A stretch of DNA of 10,062 bases from Thermoplasmatota archaeon (GTDB lineage: Archaea; Thermoplasmatota; E2; DHVEG-1), in assembly GCA_030612095.1 (NCBI GenBank), contig JAUWOO010000063.1, positions 1 through 10,062 of the forward strand, written 5' to 3'. Positions 1-6,183 of this stretch are shown in pieces. The notes under the pieces were generated by a model, which was not told where the DNA came from, searched no databases, and saw only the letters and a list, made by a program, of their open reading frames with translations. How positions within the stretch are numbered: position 1 is the stretch's first letter; the number at the start of each line of letters is the position of its first letter. The translations under genes and the position numbers were made by a program.

Positions 1-700
1 TTTTGAAAAGCAGCCAGTTTAGCATGATGATTGATGTAATTGCCAGTGATATTACTGTGGCCCAAGCAGCGCCTGCAATACCCATGTCAAGAACATAGAT
101 GAGGATTGGATCTAGTATAATGTTCAAACCAGCGCCAAGTACCATGGCATACATGGCTCGCTTAGCATCGCCTTCACCCCGCAGTATAGCATTGGATACA
201 CTAGTAAAAAATATAAATATGCTACCAGCAAAAATTATCTGCCCATAATCCACAGTCAAACCTACTGTTTTACCAGCACCTATAAGAACAAATATATTTT
301 CGGCAAAAACAAAAAGCGGTATGGTGAAAGCAACTGCAAGTAGCAATGTAATGATAAGTGAATGAACTGCTACATTGTCTGCCCCTTCTTTGTCTTTGGC
401 ACCGATTCTACGAGATATGGCAGATCCGGCCCCCATGCCAAGTCCTGTGGACAGTGCCATGGCTATAAAGAAAATTGGAAAAACAAACCCTACTGCAGCA
501 AGTGCATCAGCACCAAGTCCAGATACCCAAATCGCATCAACAAGGTTATAGATTGTTTGTACTGACATCGCAAGTATCATCGGTAATGCAAGTTTGATGA
601 TGGCTTTTTTAGGATCGCCGAGTAATGCCTTTACTCCTTCTGTTTCTTTTACTTCGGATGTTCCATTAGATATGTTTTTTTGAGATGCTGTGACATTCAT
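1..700 (-). CDS. MATE family efflux transporter, N-terminal part (cut by window edge)
   Basis: Multidrug and toxin extrusion antiporter, which exports organic cations or drugs in exchange for Na+ or H+ across the cytoplasmic membrane. I translated 233 codons with no stop before the window edge; the family is normally about 450 residues, so roughly the first half is here. After a polar N-terminus of about 30 residues come several hydrophobic segments. Family hallmarks are visible: a Pro in the first helix (LALPMI, 38-43), the YNLVDAIWVSGLG stretch (51-63), DALAAVGF (65-72), LRGEGDAKRAM (173-183) and NIILDPILIY (193-202). The ATG at 700 is preceded by GAGAGGAT at a suitable distance. A TATA-like box lies about 58 bases upstream, so the gene probably has its own promoter. 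The subfamily and substrate cannot be read from the sequence. Confidence 0.93.
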   Translation of the reverse strand, partial: MNVTASQKNISNGTSEVKETEGVKALLGDPKKAIIKLALPMILAMSVQTIYNLVDAIWVSGLGADALAAVGFVFPIFFIAMALSTGLGMGAGSAISRRIGAKDKEGADNVAVHSLIITLLLAVAFTIPLFVFAENIFVLIGAGKTVGLTVDYGQIIFAGSIFIFFTSVSNAILRGEGDAKRAMYAMVLGAGLNIILDPILIYVLDMGIAGAAWATVISLAITSIIMLNWLLFK

Positions 701-752
701 TGTCCGATCCTCTCGAATTTAGTTTATATGTGATGGTGCATTCTGAACTGTC

Positions 753-763
753 TTTTAAAATAA
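753..763 (-). promoter_or_regulatory. Candidate TATA box for the MATE transporter gene
   Basis: Read on the minus strand, GGAAAAG followed by TTATTTTAAAA resembles an archaeal BRE plus TATA element. It would start transcription near 733 and leave a leader of about 33 bases that includes the GAGAGGAT ribosome site. A second A/T box (CATATAAAC, near 724-732) is closer to the ATG and would exclude that site, so I prefer the distal one. Confidence 0.4.
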
Positions 764-862
764 CTTTTCCTCTCACCTCATGGTATGTTGATTGGTATAA
801 CTCCTCTTTACTTAAAAGGGATAAAGACTGGATGACCACTTTTTATTCATTTCCATTCCTGA

Positions 863-1117
863 TTAGCGCATCTTTACTAACGATTGGAACACGTTGCTTC
901 CTTCAAGATATATTTCTGTTATTCTTGCAGCGGTGGTTTTGTCAAGTCCTTGGTTTATAAGCTCTTTTTGAAATATATCTCCTCCTCTTTTCGCCTCCAT
1001 TTTGAAACGCAAGAATGCCCATCCAGATTTCAACAATAGGGCAGGGAGAAACGGGAGGATTGCACCAAACAATTCAATGGAATTGCTCTTCCTTGCCTCT
1101 TCTACTTTTTTGTTCAT
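863..1117 (-). CDS. Small protein with one hydrophobic segment and a helical motif shared with its neighbour
   Basis: An 84-residue protein of unknown function. Residues 14-38 form a hydrophobic or amphipathic helix with two prolines (LFGAILPFLPALLLKSGW), which could sit in or on the membrane. It is followed by a basic stretch (RFKMEAKR) and a helical C-terminal half. Residues 49-76 (F-x-KEL-x3-G-x5-A-x2-[IL]-T-x2-YL-x3-N) align with residues 58-85 of the product encoded just upstream, suggesting a shared domain or old duplication. An in-frame TGA four codons upstream makes the ATG at 1117 the first possible start. No strong ribosome site is visible, and the gene begins 22 bases after the preceding stop, so it may depend on coupling. 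It is the last gene of the regulator cluster. I do not recognise a named family. Confidence 0.7.
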   Translation of the reverse strand: MNKKVEEARKSNSIELFGAILPFLPALLLKSGWAFLRFKMEAKRGGDIFQKELINQGLDKTTAARITEIYLEGSNVFQSLVKMR

Positions 1118-1139
1118 GATTTTGTCTCAGGCGTTGTTT

Positions 1140-1436
1140 TTAGTCATGTCTGCCCGATCCAAATTTACCCATCATTTTCCCGATGTTTAACGTCGATAAA
1201 TATTGACTTGTAAGTTCAAATGCTTGATCGTTTGTCATGCCTGCACCTTTTAGTTCTTTGTAGAATATTGCTGCTGCCTCAGCATACTGTTTAGCACTTT
1301 TCGGGCTATAGAGCAGTCCACTAATTTCTTTTAGCAATCCAGGTATTTTTTCAGATACAACATCTAATATTTCCTTAATTTTTTCTGGATCTGGCATTCT
1401 ATCATGCCCATGCCAATTTTCTTCATGTTTATTCAT
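1140..1436 (-). CDS. Small helical protein in the winged-helix regulator cluster
   Basis: A 98-residue protein of unknown function. The N-terminus is rich in His, Asp and Glu (HEENWHGHD, residues 3-11) and could bind metal, although this is only suggestive. The rest is predicted to be helical: an amphipathic region around 18-45 and then QYAEAAAIFYKEL followed by a helical motif also found in the next gene (residues 58-85). Two ATGs compete. The one at 1442 leaves only three bases after GGAGG, whereas the one at 1436 leaves nine, so I chose 1436. The gene lies 43 bases after the regulator and 22 before the 84-residue gene, all co-directional, so an operon is likely. My recollection is that proteins of this general type recur in archaea and bacteria without known function. 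Confidence 0.8.
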   Translation of the reverse strand: MNKHEENWHGHDRMPDPEKIKEILDVVSEKIPGLLKEISGLLYSPKSAKQYAEAAAIFYKELKGAGMTNDQAFELTSQYLSTLNIGKMMGKFGSGRHD

Positions 1437-1485
1437 TTTCATATTCCTCCAATTATTATTTTTAAATCATGGTAAGTTGGTCATT

Positions 1486-1917
1486 TCATATATTGAAACC
1501 GAGCATTTGTGACCACTTTTTGATCACTTCCTCGGCAAGACTGTATACAGATAGCGATCCTTTTTGATGTTTTTGGATGATGTTTTTTTCAGTTAATGCC
1601 TGTATTTTTTCCCGGATAATTCTTCTAGATGCAGTCCCTCGTCTACTTCTAATAATTTCTGTGATCTGAGAGATGTTCTGTTCACTTCTATCCATTAGTG
1701 CGCGTACGATTTCCTTTGATATTGGGTCTTTAACTTCTGGAAGTATAAGATCTGGAGTGAGACCACCATGATCAAGTAAAAGTCCAGTTAGCCTCATATA
1801 ATTACTGGTTGTTTTTCTTACATCTTGGAGAGGTTTAATCAATACAGAAAGCATTTTTTCTAGCTCGCTTATACGTTTGTTCAACTCTTTGACTTCGTCA
1901 GCCAGATCTTTTTTCAC
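1486..1917 (-). CDS. Winged-helix transcriptional regulator with N-terminal coiled coil
   Basis: A 143-residue predicted DNA-binding protein. Residues 4-40 show heptad-like Leu/Ile spacing rich in Lys and Glu, a probable coiled coil for dimerisation. Residues 65-130 fit a winged helix: a first helix (EIVRALMD), a second (ISQITEIIRS), an Arg-rich recognition helix (TASRRIIREKIQALTE), then KNIIQKHQKGSLSVYSLA as the beta wing. The ArsR/MarR-like architecture is clear but the exact family is not. The start is a GTG at 1917, which forms part of CATGTG. The overlapping ATG is in another frame and no in-frame ATG precedes residue 22. No ribosome site is evident, so the transcript may be leaderless or nearly so. 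It heads the cluster with the two small proteins downstream and is the best candidate for their controller. A hairpin-like inverted repeat lies about 100 bases upstream. Confidence 0.82.
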   Translation of the reverse strand: MKKDLADEVKELNKRISELEKMLSVLIKPLQDVRKTTSNYMRLTGLLLDHGGLTPDLILPEVKDPISKEIVRALMDRSEQNISQITEIIRSRRGTASRRIIREKIQALTEKNIIQKHQKGSLSVYSLAEEVIKKWSQMLGFNI

Positions 1918-2011
1918 ATGGTATGAATGGGGTGCGGGTTAAAAAAAATTTTTGATTATTAGTGATACAGGTTGTCGTTGATGTGAATAACAGGGGAAGG
2001 GTGTTTTAGTT

Positions 2012-2041
2012 TTTCACTAGGAAGTTAGTAGCTTAGTGAAA
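2012..2041. repeat. Inverted repeat (8-base arms, 14-base spacer) upstream of the regulator
   Basis: TTTCACTA (2012-2019) and TAGTGAAA (2034-2041) are perfect inverted arms in the 190-base gap between the regulator and the TM1410-like gene. On the minus strand no T run follows, so a factor-independent terminator for the gene ending at 2108 is not convincing. An operator for a dimeric regulator is possible. Apart from this repeat, the gap at 1918-2107 holds nothing I can identify. Confidence 0.35.
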
Positions 2042-2107
2042 GATGCAGTGGAAAACATTTGTAGCAAATTAATAGATTGATTTTGTTTACTAGTAAATTC
2101 AATATGA

Positions 2108-3046
2108 TTAATTTCCAGGATGGATAAAAATCTGATTTAGTTCGGCTGTAGAAACATATGGGGTATACTCCATCTCTCTTGAAATCCTGTAGCAATGATC
2201 AACTTGGAATTGCAGAATGGCATAATCTAGTGTTAAAACTATCTTGCCCTCGTCTAATAACTGACTCATAACTTTCTCTTTATTGATTCTCAAAAATGGA
2301 TTCTGCGGTATTCCATTTATATGAAAATCAAAAAAATGAATGTAAAAAGCTCGATAATATATTTCTTCAACGCCGATACCATCGATATAATCAACGAGTT
2401 CCAGTGCTATTTCTAGCCCATTTTGGGGAATAATATAAAATTCTGATGAGCGATGAACAGAAGAAATATTTTCGATAAAATCTATCATGTGCTCTTTAGT
2501 GCAAGCTGGATATTTATCTTCCAAATGATATGTGTTCACTGTGTCAAGATATAACCCATCGAATCCCTTTTCCTTTATCTGTGGAATGTACTCATTAATA
2601 ATCAAATCCTGCCATTCTTTGCTTGAATAGTCAACATACCAACATTCAGGCCAATCTGGATTTTCCTCTAACAGATAATCGGCATTTGGATCCCAATAGT
2701 AGCGGTACTCCTCAGCCTCACCAATGCTAATATATGCAATAACAATTTTATCACTGTTTTTCATGTTAAAAATGTCATTATGGGTAAATCCGTCTGGATC
2801 AATATCCACTAGATCAAATTCGGTATTTGTTATATCCTCTGCCTCGACATCTGAATAAACACATAACCAATTATTCACCTCAAAAAGATCAGTAACCTGG
2901 TTGATATTTTCTACCGGGGCACTTTTTTCATTACATGAATCATCTGTTAAAGATATAATTTTTCTACTTTGTATTCCACTTTCAAAAGTTAGCCCGGTTA
3001 TGAGTAAAAGAATTACAATACAATAGATAATAAAACTGTTTTTCAT
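2108..3046 (-). CDS. Exported TM1410/MJ1477-like protein, glycoside hydrolase 114-like TIM barrel
   Basis: A 312-residue secreted protein. The signal peptide is residues 1-24 (MKNSFI, then a core of Ile/Leu/Val), with no lipobox. Its barrel carries the motifs of the TM1410/endo-alpha-1,4-polygalactosaminidase-like family: VIAYISIGEAEEYRYYW (102-118), CWYVDY (135-140), GFDGLYLDTVNTY (161-173), IPQNG (206-210), IDGIGVEEIYY (221-231) and VLTLDY (270-275). Acidic residues in GEAE and DGLYLD are the likely catalytic or sugar-binding ones. By family analogy it may cleave an amino-sugar polymer outside the cell, but no substrate is proven for archaeal members. The ORF extends upstream to a TTG at 3103. 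I start at the ATG at 3046 because the signal peptide begins there and AGAGGAG precedes it, at a slightly long spacing. It follows the other exported protein by 88 bases. Confidence 0.85.
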   Translation of the reverse strand: MKNSFIIYCIVILLLITGLTFESGIQSRKIISLTDDSCNEKSAPVENINQVTDLFEVNNWLCVYSDVEAEDITNTEFDLVDIDPDGFTHNDIFNMKNSDKIVIAYISIGEAEEYRYYWDPNADYLLEENPDWPECWYVDYSSKEWQDLIINEYIPQIKEKGFDGLYLDTVNTYHLEDKYPACTKEHMIDFIENISSVHRSSEFYIIPQNGLEIALELVDYIDGIGVEEIYYRAFYIHFFDFHINGIPQNPFLRINKEKVMSQLLDEGKIVLTLDYAILQFQVDHCYRISREMEYTPYVSTAELNQIFIHPGN

Positions 3047-3134
3047 CTTATTTGAAACTCCTCTTATTTCGATGTGGCTTACAACATTAAATAACGCTAG
3101 CAACAGTTTGTTATCTCTATTACTTTGCAGTGTT

Positions 3135-3893
3135 TCATTCTTCTAGATTATTCCAGATGGATGCTATATTCATTCCAATGCCAACAACATAAGAGCCTTC
3201 GTATTCTTCTCCAAGGGTATCTCCAACCTCGAATTCAAGTAAAATACCAGTAAATCCAATAACCGATCCACCTATGTCCGGGAAGTGGGGAAATTCATAT
3301 TTGGCTTGGTCAAATTCATAAATATATCTAAAACCAAGGGTACCAAGGGTAAATATACAACCACTTCCCGTAAATTTGCTAAAAACTGAAAATTGCGCTA
3401 GAATAGTGCTATTAAAGAACGGAAACTCATAAACGTTTAATTCAAGGAATGTGTAATCTTTTGTACCTTTCAAACCAAAAAACACTCCACTGAATAGGTT
3501 AAATACATCAAAAAATGGTTCTCTGGTAGGCATCAAACGATTTTTATCTAAGAATTTTTGTTGTGTTTTGAATTTATTTGCTAGATTATTGGCTGTTTCA
3601 GAAGATATAATGCCAATATCATTTAGAACATTCAACCTTTCCTCGATTTGCTTTGTAAAAGATTCTTGTGAAATCTCCTCTTCCATTAGTGCAATAATTT
3701 TTCTTGCGTCTCCTTCGGAAGCATGGTATTCAGTTAGATATCTAGAGCCACTATCCAAAACATTGATTATTATTGTTTTCTCCTTTTCTTCTTGTTTTTG
3801 AATACTTGAACTTACTACAGGTACAAAGCTTGCTAATACAAAGATAGATACGATTCCCAGCATCAAAATTTTTCCTGAACTATTATTTTTCAT
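3135..3893 (-). CDS. Exported protein of unknown function, probably lineage-specific
   Basis: A 252-residue protein with a clear signal peptide (residues 1-30: Lys near the start, a hydrophobic core, then a PVVSSS end). The style resembles exported proteins of Thermoplasmatota-like archaea, which is my recollection rather than a search result. A polar helical region of about 35-120 contains the unusual stretch ASEGDARKIIALMEEE (58-73), and residues 85-115 look like helical hairpins. From about 125 onward it is rich in Phe, Gly and Tyr with alternating polar and hydrophobic residues, suggesting a beta-rich domain that may attach to the envelope. There is no C-terminal membrane anchor. GGGGTGA lies seven bases before the ATG and a strong TATA box precedes it. 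It is the first of two consecutive exported-protein genes and may be cotranscribed with the TM1410-like gene. Confidence 0.82.
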   Translation of the reverse strand: MKNNSSGKILMLGIVSIFVLASFVPVVSSSIQKQEEKEKTIIINVLDSGSRYLTEYHASEGDARKIIALMEEEISQESFTKQIEERLNVLNDIGIISSETANNLANKFKTQQKFLDKNRLMPTREPFFDVFNLFSGVFFGLKGTKDYTFLELNVYEFPFFNSTILAQFSVFSKFTGSGCIFTLGTLGFRYIYEFDQAKYEFPHFPDIGGSVIGFTGILLEFEVGDTLGEEYEGSYVVGIGMNIASIWNNLEE

Positions 3894-3928
3894 ATTAATT
3901 TCACCCCAGACATAAAACGCTGCTCGTG

Positions 3929-3936
3929 AATATAAA
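3929..3936 (-). promoter_or_regulatory. TATA box of the 252-residue exported protein gene
   Basis: On the minus strand GAAAGATTTATATTC combines a BRE-like GAAAG with TTTATATT. Transcription would start near 3907, leaving about 14 leader bases that just include the GGGGTGA ribosome site. This is one of the clearest archaeal promoters in the window. A palindromic ACAATTGT (3962-3969) lies upstream and might be an activator or operator site. The rest of the 3894-4068 gap shows nothing identifiable. Confidence 0.65.
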
Positions 3937-4068
3937 TCTTTCTATGATAATAAAAATTGCAACAATTGTCACGATTTACTATACTATTGATTTGCGCCTC
4001 TACGGCATCATTTTATGTTGCGTACCAGCCAATTTATGAAGTTTGGTGAATTGTATGGCAATAAAAAT

Positions 4069-4839
4069 TTATTTTTTGTAATCATCCAAATCTATTTCCA
4101 TTCCATCTCTAGCTGCAATAACCTTAACACCAAGTTTCTCAGAGAAATTCTCTGCGATTTCCCACGGTTTTGCTCTTATTAGTGTCATACCAAAATGAGT
4201 AAGAATGCTTAATCTTGGTTTATTAACAGATATTATTTTTTCCACATCTTTGACCGAAAGGTGCGGGATTCCCTTTTTTCCCTCCAATAGAACGACGTTT
4301 AAAATAAGTACATCCCCTCTGTAGTGTGATTCAAGTCCTTTGAAGTATTGCGTATCGGTTATAATCGATATTGAATTGTTTTTTCCATGGATGTTTAAAC
4401 CATATGTTTCAACGCCATGAATGTGTTTAATCGGTGTTGAAAACGAAATGTTTCCTACGTTGTATTCTCTGTTTTCTTTCAAGACCTCAATACTTTCAAC
4501 ATGATTTCTAAAATGTTTTAGAATAACTGGATCATCTTCAAGTGCATCAATTGGGGCAAAAACGATTCCTTTTTTCTTGAATCCTCCATTTGTCATAGCT
4601 TCTATCATTATGTTTATGTCATTTGAATGATCTATGTGTCGGTGTGTCAATATAATGCCATCAAGATCCATTGGATTGAGTTTAGGTCTGCTTGCAAGAC
4701 AGCGAACTAGTGAACCCGGACCAGGATCAATAAGTACGTTTGTATCATCAAGTGTTAGCCATATACCTCCGGATTTTCTCAGCTGCCTAGTAACAACAAA
4801 ACGTGCACCTGCAGTACCTAAAAATTTTAATTTATTCAT
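4069..4839 (-). CDS. Metallo-beta-lactamase-fold hydrolase
   Basis: A 256-residue metal-dependent hydrolase of the MBL superfamily, RNase Z/PhnP-like branch. The signature is complete: IDPGPGS (37-43), THRHIDH (65-71; H66, H68, D70 and H71 as zinc ligands), a further His at 141 (HIHGVE), TDT (161-163, bridging Asp 162), PHLS (192-195) and LTHFG (213-217, His 215). No extra domain or signal peptide is present, so it acts in the cytoplasm. The substrate is not readable; phosphodiester, cyclic phosphodiester and thioester hydrolases all share this core. Its ATG overlaps the stop of the DUF1697 gene (ATGA) and GAGGAG precedes it within that gene, so the two are translationally coupled. A short T run follows the stop on the coding strand and may help termination. 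Confidence 0.9.
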   Translation of the reverse strand: MNKLKFLGTAGARFVVTRQLRKSGGIWLTLDDTNVLIDPGPGSLVRCLASRPKLNPMDLDGIILTHRHIDHSNDINIMIEAMTNGGFKKKGIVFAPIDALEDDPVILKHFRNHVESIEVLKENREYNVGNISFSTPIKHIHGVETYGLNIHGKNNSISIITDTQYFKGLESHYRGDVLILNVVLLEGKKGIPHLSVKDVEKIISVNKPRLSILTHFGMTLIRAKPWEIAENFSEKLGVKVIAARDGMEIDLDDYKK

Positions 4840-5129
4840 AACTTCTCCTCAAAATTATAGAGTAGATGATGTATTGTCTTAAGTGATCGGGTAGTAACTG
4901 AGAAGTCAGTATTAAATGTTTTAGCGAGACACTGTTCTATTTTTGAGCCAACGGTGGCATACTGTATTTTATCATCCTTCTCAAAGATGACATTATCGTT
5001 TCCATACATTCCAATAATCTTCATGTTTTTGTTTTCAATATGCATCAGGCAACCTGATATGTCTTCTTTTGTATAATTTTTACTGCCGAACATACCTATG
5101 CCACGGATAAAAGCTACTCCACGTTTCAT
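4836..5129 (-). CDS. Compact DUF1697-like protein
   Basis: A 97-residue cytoplasmic protein. Its layout follows the N-terminal half of DUF1697: an opening strand with AFIRGIG (6-12), a helix (KEDISGCLMHIE), a strand ending in IGMYGNDNVIFE (39-50, equivalent to the family's YIQSGNVVF), then a helix (VGSKIEQCLAKTF) and a strand with VTTRSL. Most DUF1697 proteins are about 170-180 residues, so the usual C-terminal half is absent. No leftover coding sequence follows because the MBL gene overlaps the stop by 4 bases. The ORF extends upstream to 5183, but GAGGT stands seven bases before the ATG at 5129 and the family similarity begins there. The function of the family is not established. It shares a short divergent promoter region with the alkyltransferase-endonuclease V gene. 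Confidence 0.72.
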   Translation of the reverse strand: MKRGVAFIRGIGMFGSKNYTKEDISGCLMHIENKNMKIIGMYGNDNVIFEKDDKIQYATVGSKIEQCLAKTFNTDFSVTTRSLKTIHHLLYNFEEKL

Positions 5130-5164
5130 TGGCGGTACCTCATTGGTTTTGAAATCAAATGAAT

Positions 5165-5174
5165 GTATAATAAA
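5165..5174. promoter_or_regulatory. A/T box shared by two divergent genes
   Basis: GTATAATAAA on the plus strand reads TTTATTATAC on the minus strand. On the minus strand it lies about 40 bases before the DUF1697 ATG, so the inferred transcript start near 5143 keeps the GAGGT site in the leader. On the plus strand it is centred about 22 bases before the ATG at 5191, which would suit a leaderless or near-leaderless message for the repair fusion. The gap between the two starts is only 61 bases, so one box may serve both directions. Confidence 0.45.
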
Positions 5175-5190
5175 TGGTCTCATTTACTGG

Positions 5191-6183
5191 ATGTATGTTG
5201 TTAATTTTGACAGCAGTATGAAAGAAAACTATTTACATACTGCGATTGATGTTGTCTATGTGGATCTTTTTGAATACACATACAACCTAGTAAGGCAGAT
5301 TCCTGATGGAAAGATTTCTACATATGGGGCTGTGGCAAGAGCATTAGGGGATATACGTGCTTCGAGAGCGGTCGGAAGAATGATGAACCAAAACCCCAAT
5401 GCTGATGATATGCCTTGTTTTAAGATTGTTTATTCTGATGGAAAACTTGGGGGGTTTGGACTAGGCATAGATGACAAGATCAGAAGACTAAAACAGGATG
5501 ATATATCTGTAAAGGATGGTAGTATCGTTGATTTTGAAGATGTTTTGTTTGATGATTTTAAAACTGATTACCCTTTAAAAAAGCTTAGATCAGAACAGGT
5601 AGAATTGAGTAAAAAGGTAGAGATTATAGATGGCTTTGATGAGATAGAAACTGTTGCTGGTTTTGATGTGGCATATCCAAAAAATGATTTCGATGATTGC
5701 TGTGGGGCATGTGTTGTTATGAACTATAAAACAAAGAAGATTATTGAAGAAAAAACAATTTTTACTAAGACTTTCTTCCCATATATTCCAACATATTTAT
5801 CATTTAGAGAATTACCATTTTTGAAAAAATTAGTCGAAAGTTTGGAATCCAAACCTACAATTTTAATGATCGATGGTAACGGAGTATTACACCCATATGG
5901 AATCGGTATTGCATCTCATGCAGGCATCAGCTTTAATATTCCAAGTATTGGAGTAGCTAAGAGTATGCTATGTGGCAAGTTAGAAAACAATATAGTGAAG
6001 ATAGATAATAAAAAAATGGGATATACTTTATTTTCATCCAAACGAGTAAGAAAACCTGTCTATGTTTCCCCGGGCCATAAGATTTCTTTTGAAACTTCTC
6101 TTGATGTTGTAAAACATTTGAGCTTTTACAAGAATCCTGAACCACTAAGGCAGGCACATATTCTGGCTACAGGGAGTATCTAA
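5191..6183 (+). CDS. Fused O6-alkylguanine-DNA alkyltransferase-like domain and endonuclease V
   Basis: A two-domain DNA repair protein, 330 residues from this start. The N-terminal part (about 22-110) is the DNA-binding domain of the AGT/ATL family: VRQIPDGKISTYGAVARAL, RAVGRMMNQNPN and KLGGFGLG. The acceptor Cys is present (C76), but the usual PCHRV reads PCFKIV, so the His of the Cys-activating network is replaced by Phe. The C-terminal part (about 130-330) is endonuclease V, which cuts near deoxyinosine. Its metal ligands are all visible: D159 in AGFDVAY, E207 in YLSFRE and D228 in IDGNGVLHP, plus ASHAG, IGVAKS and SPGH. A described precedent is the Ferroplasma acidarmanus fusion. The ORF is open to 5098 but would then overlap the DUF1697 start. 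ATGs at 5191 and 5218 are both plausible, and neither has a strong ribosome site. Confidence 0.93.
   Translation: MYVVNFDSSMKENYLHTAIDVVYVDLFEYTYNLVRQIPDGKISTYGAVARALGDIRASRAVGRMMNQNPNADDMPCFKIVYSDGKLGGFGLGIDDKIRRLKQDDISVKDGSIVDFEDVLFDDFKTDYPLKKLRSEQVELSKKVEIIDGFDEIETVAGFDVAYPKNDFDDCCGACVVMNYKTKKIIEEKTIFTKTFFPYIPTYLSFRELPFLKKLVESLESKPTILMIDGNGVLHPYGIGIASHAGISFNIPSIGVAKSMLCGKLENNIVKIDNKKMGYTLFSSKRVRKPVYVSPGHKISFETSLDVVKHLSFYKNPEPLRQAHILATGSI

Noticed and set aside
700..960. Plus-strand ORF between the MATE gene and the 84-residue gene
   Set aside because: It overlaps the MATE start and the end of the minus-strand gene, has no ribosome site and shows an unnatural Phe/Leu/Ser/Tyr composition.
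3091..3114. Five-base inverted repeat ATAAC/GTTAT upstream of the TM1410-like gene
   Set aside because: Arms too short and the region too A+T rich to distinguish from chance.
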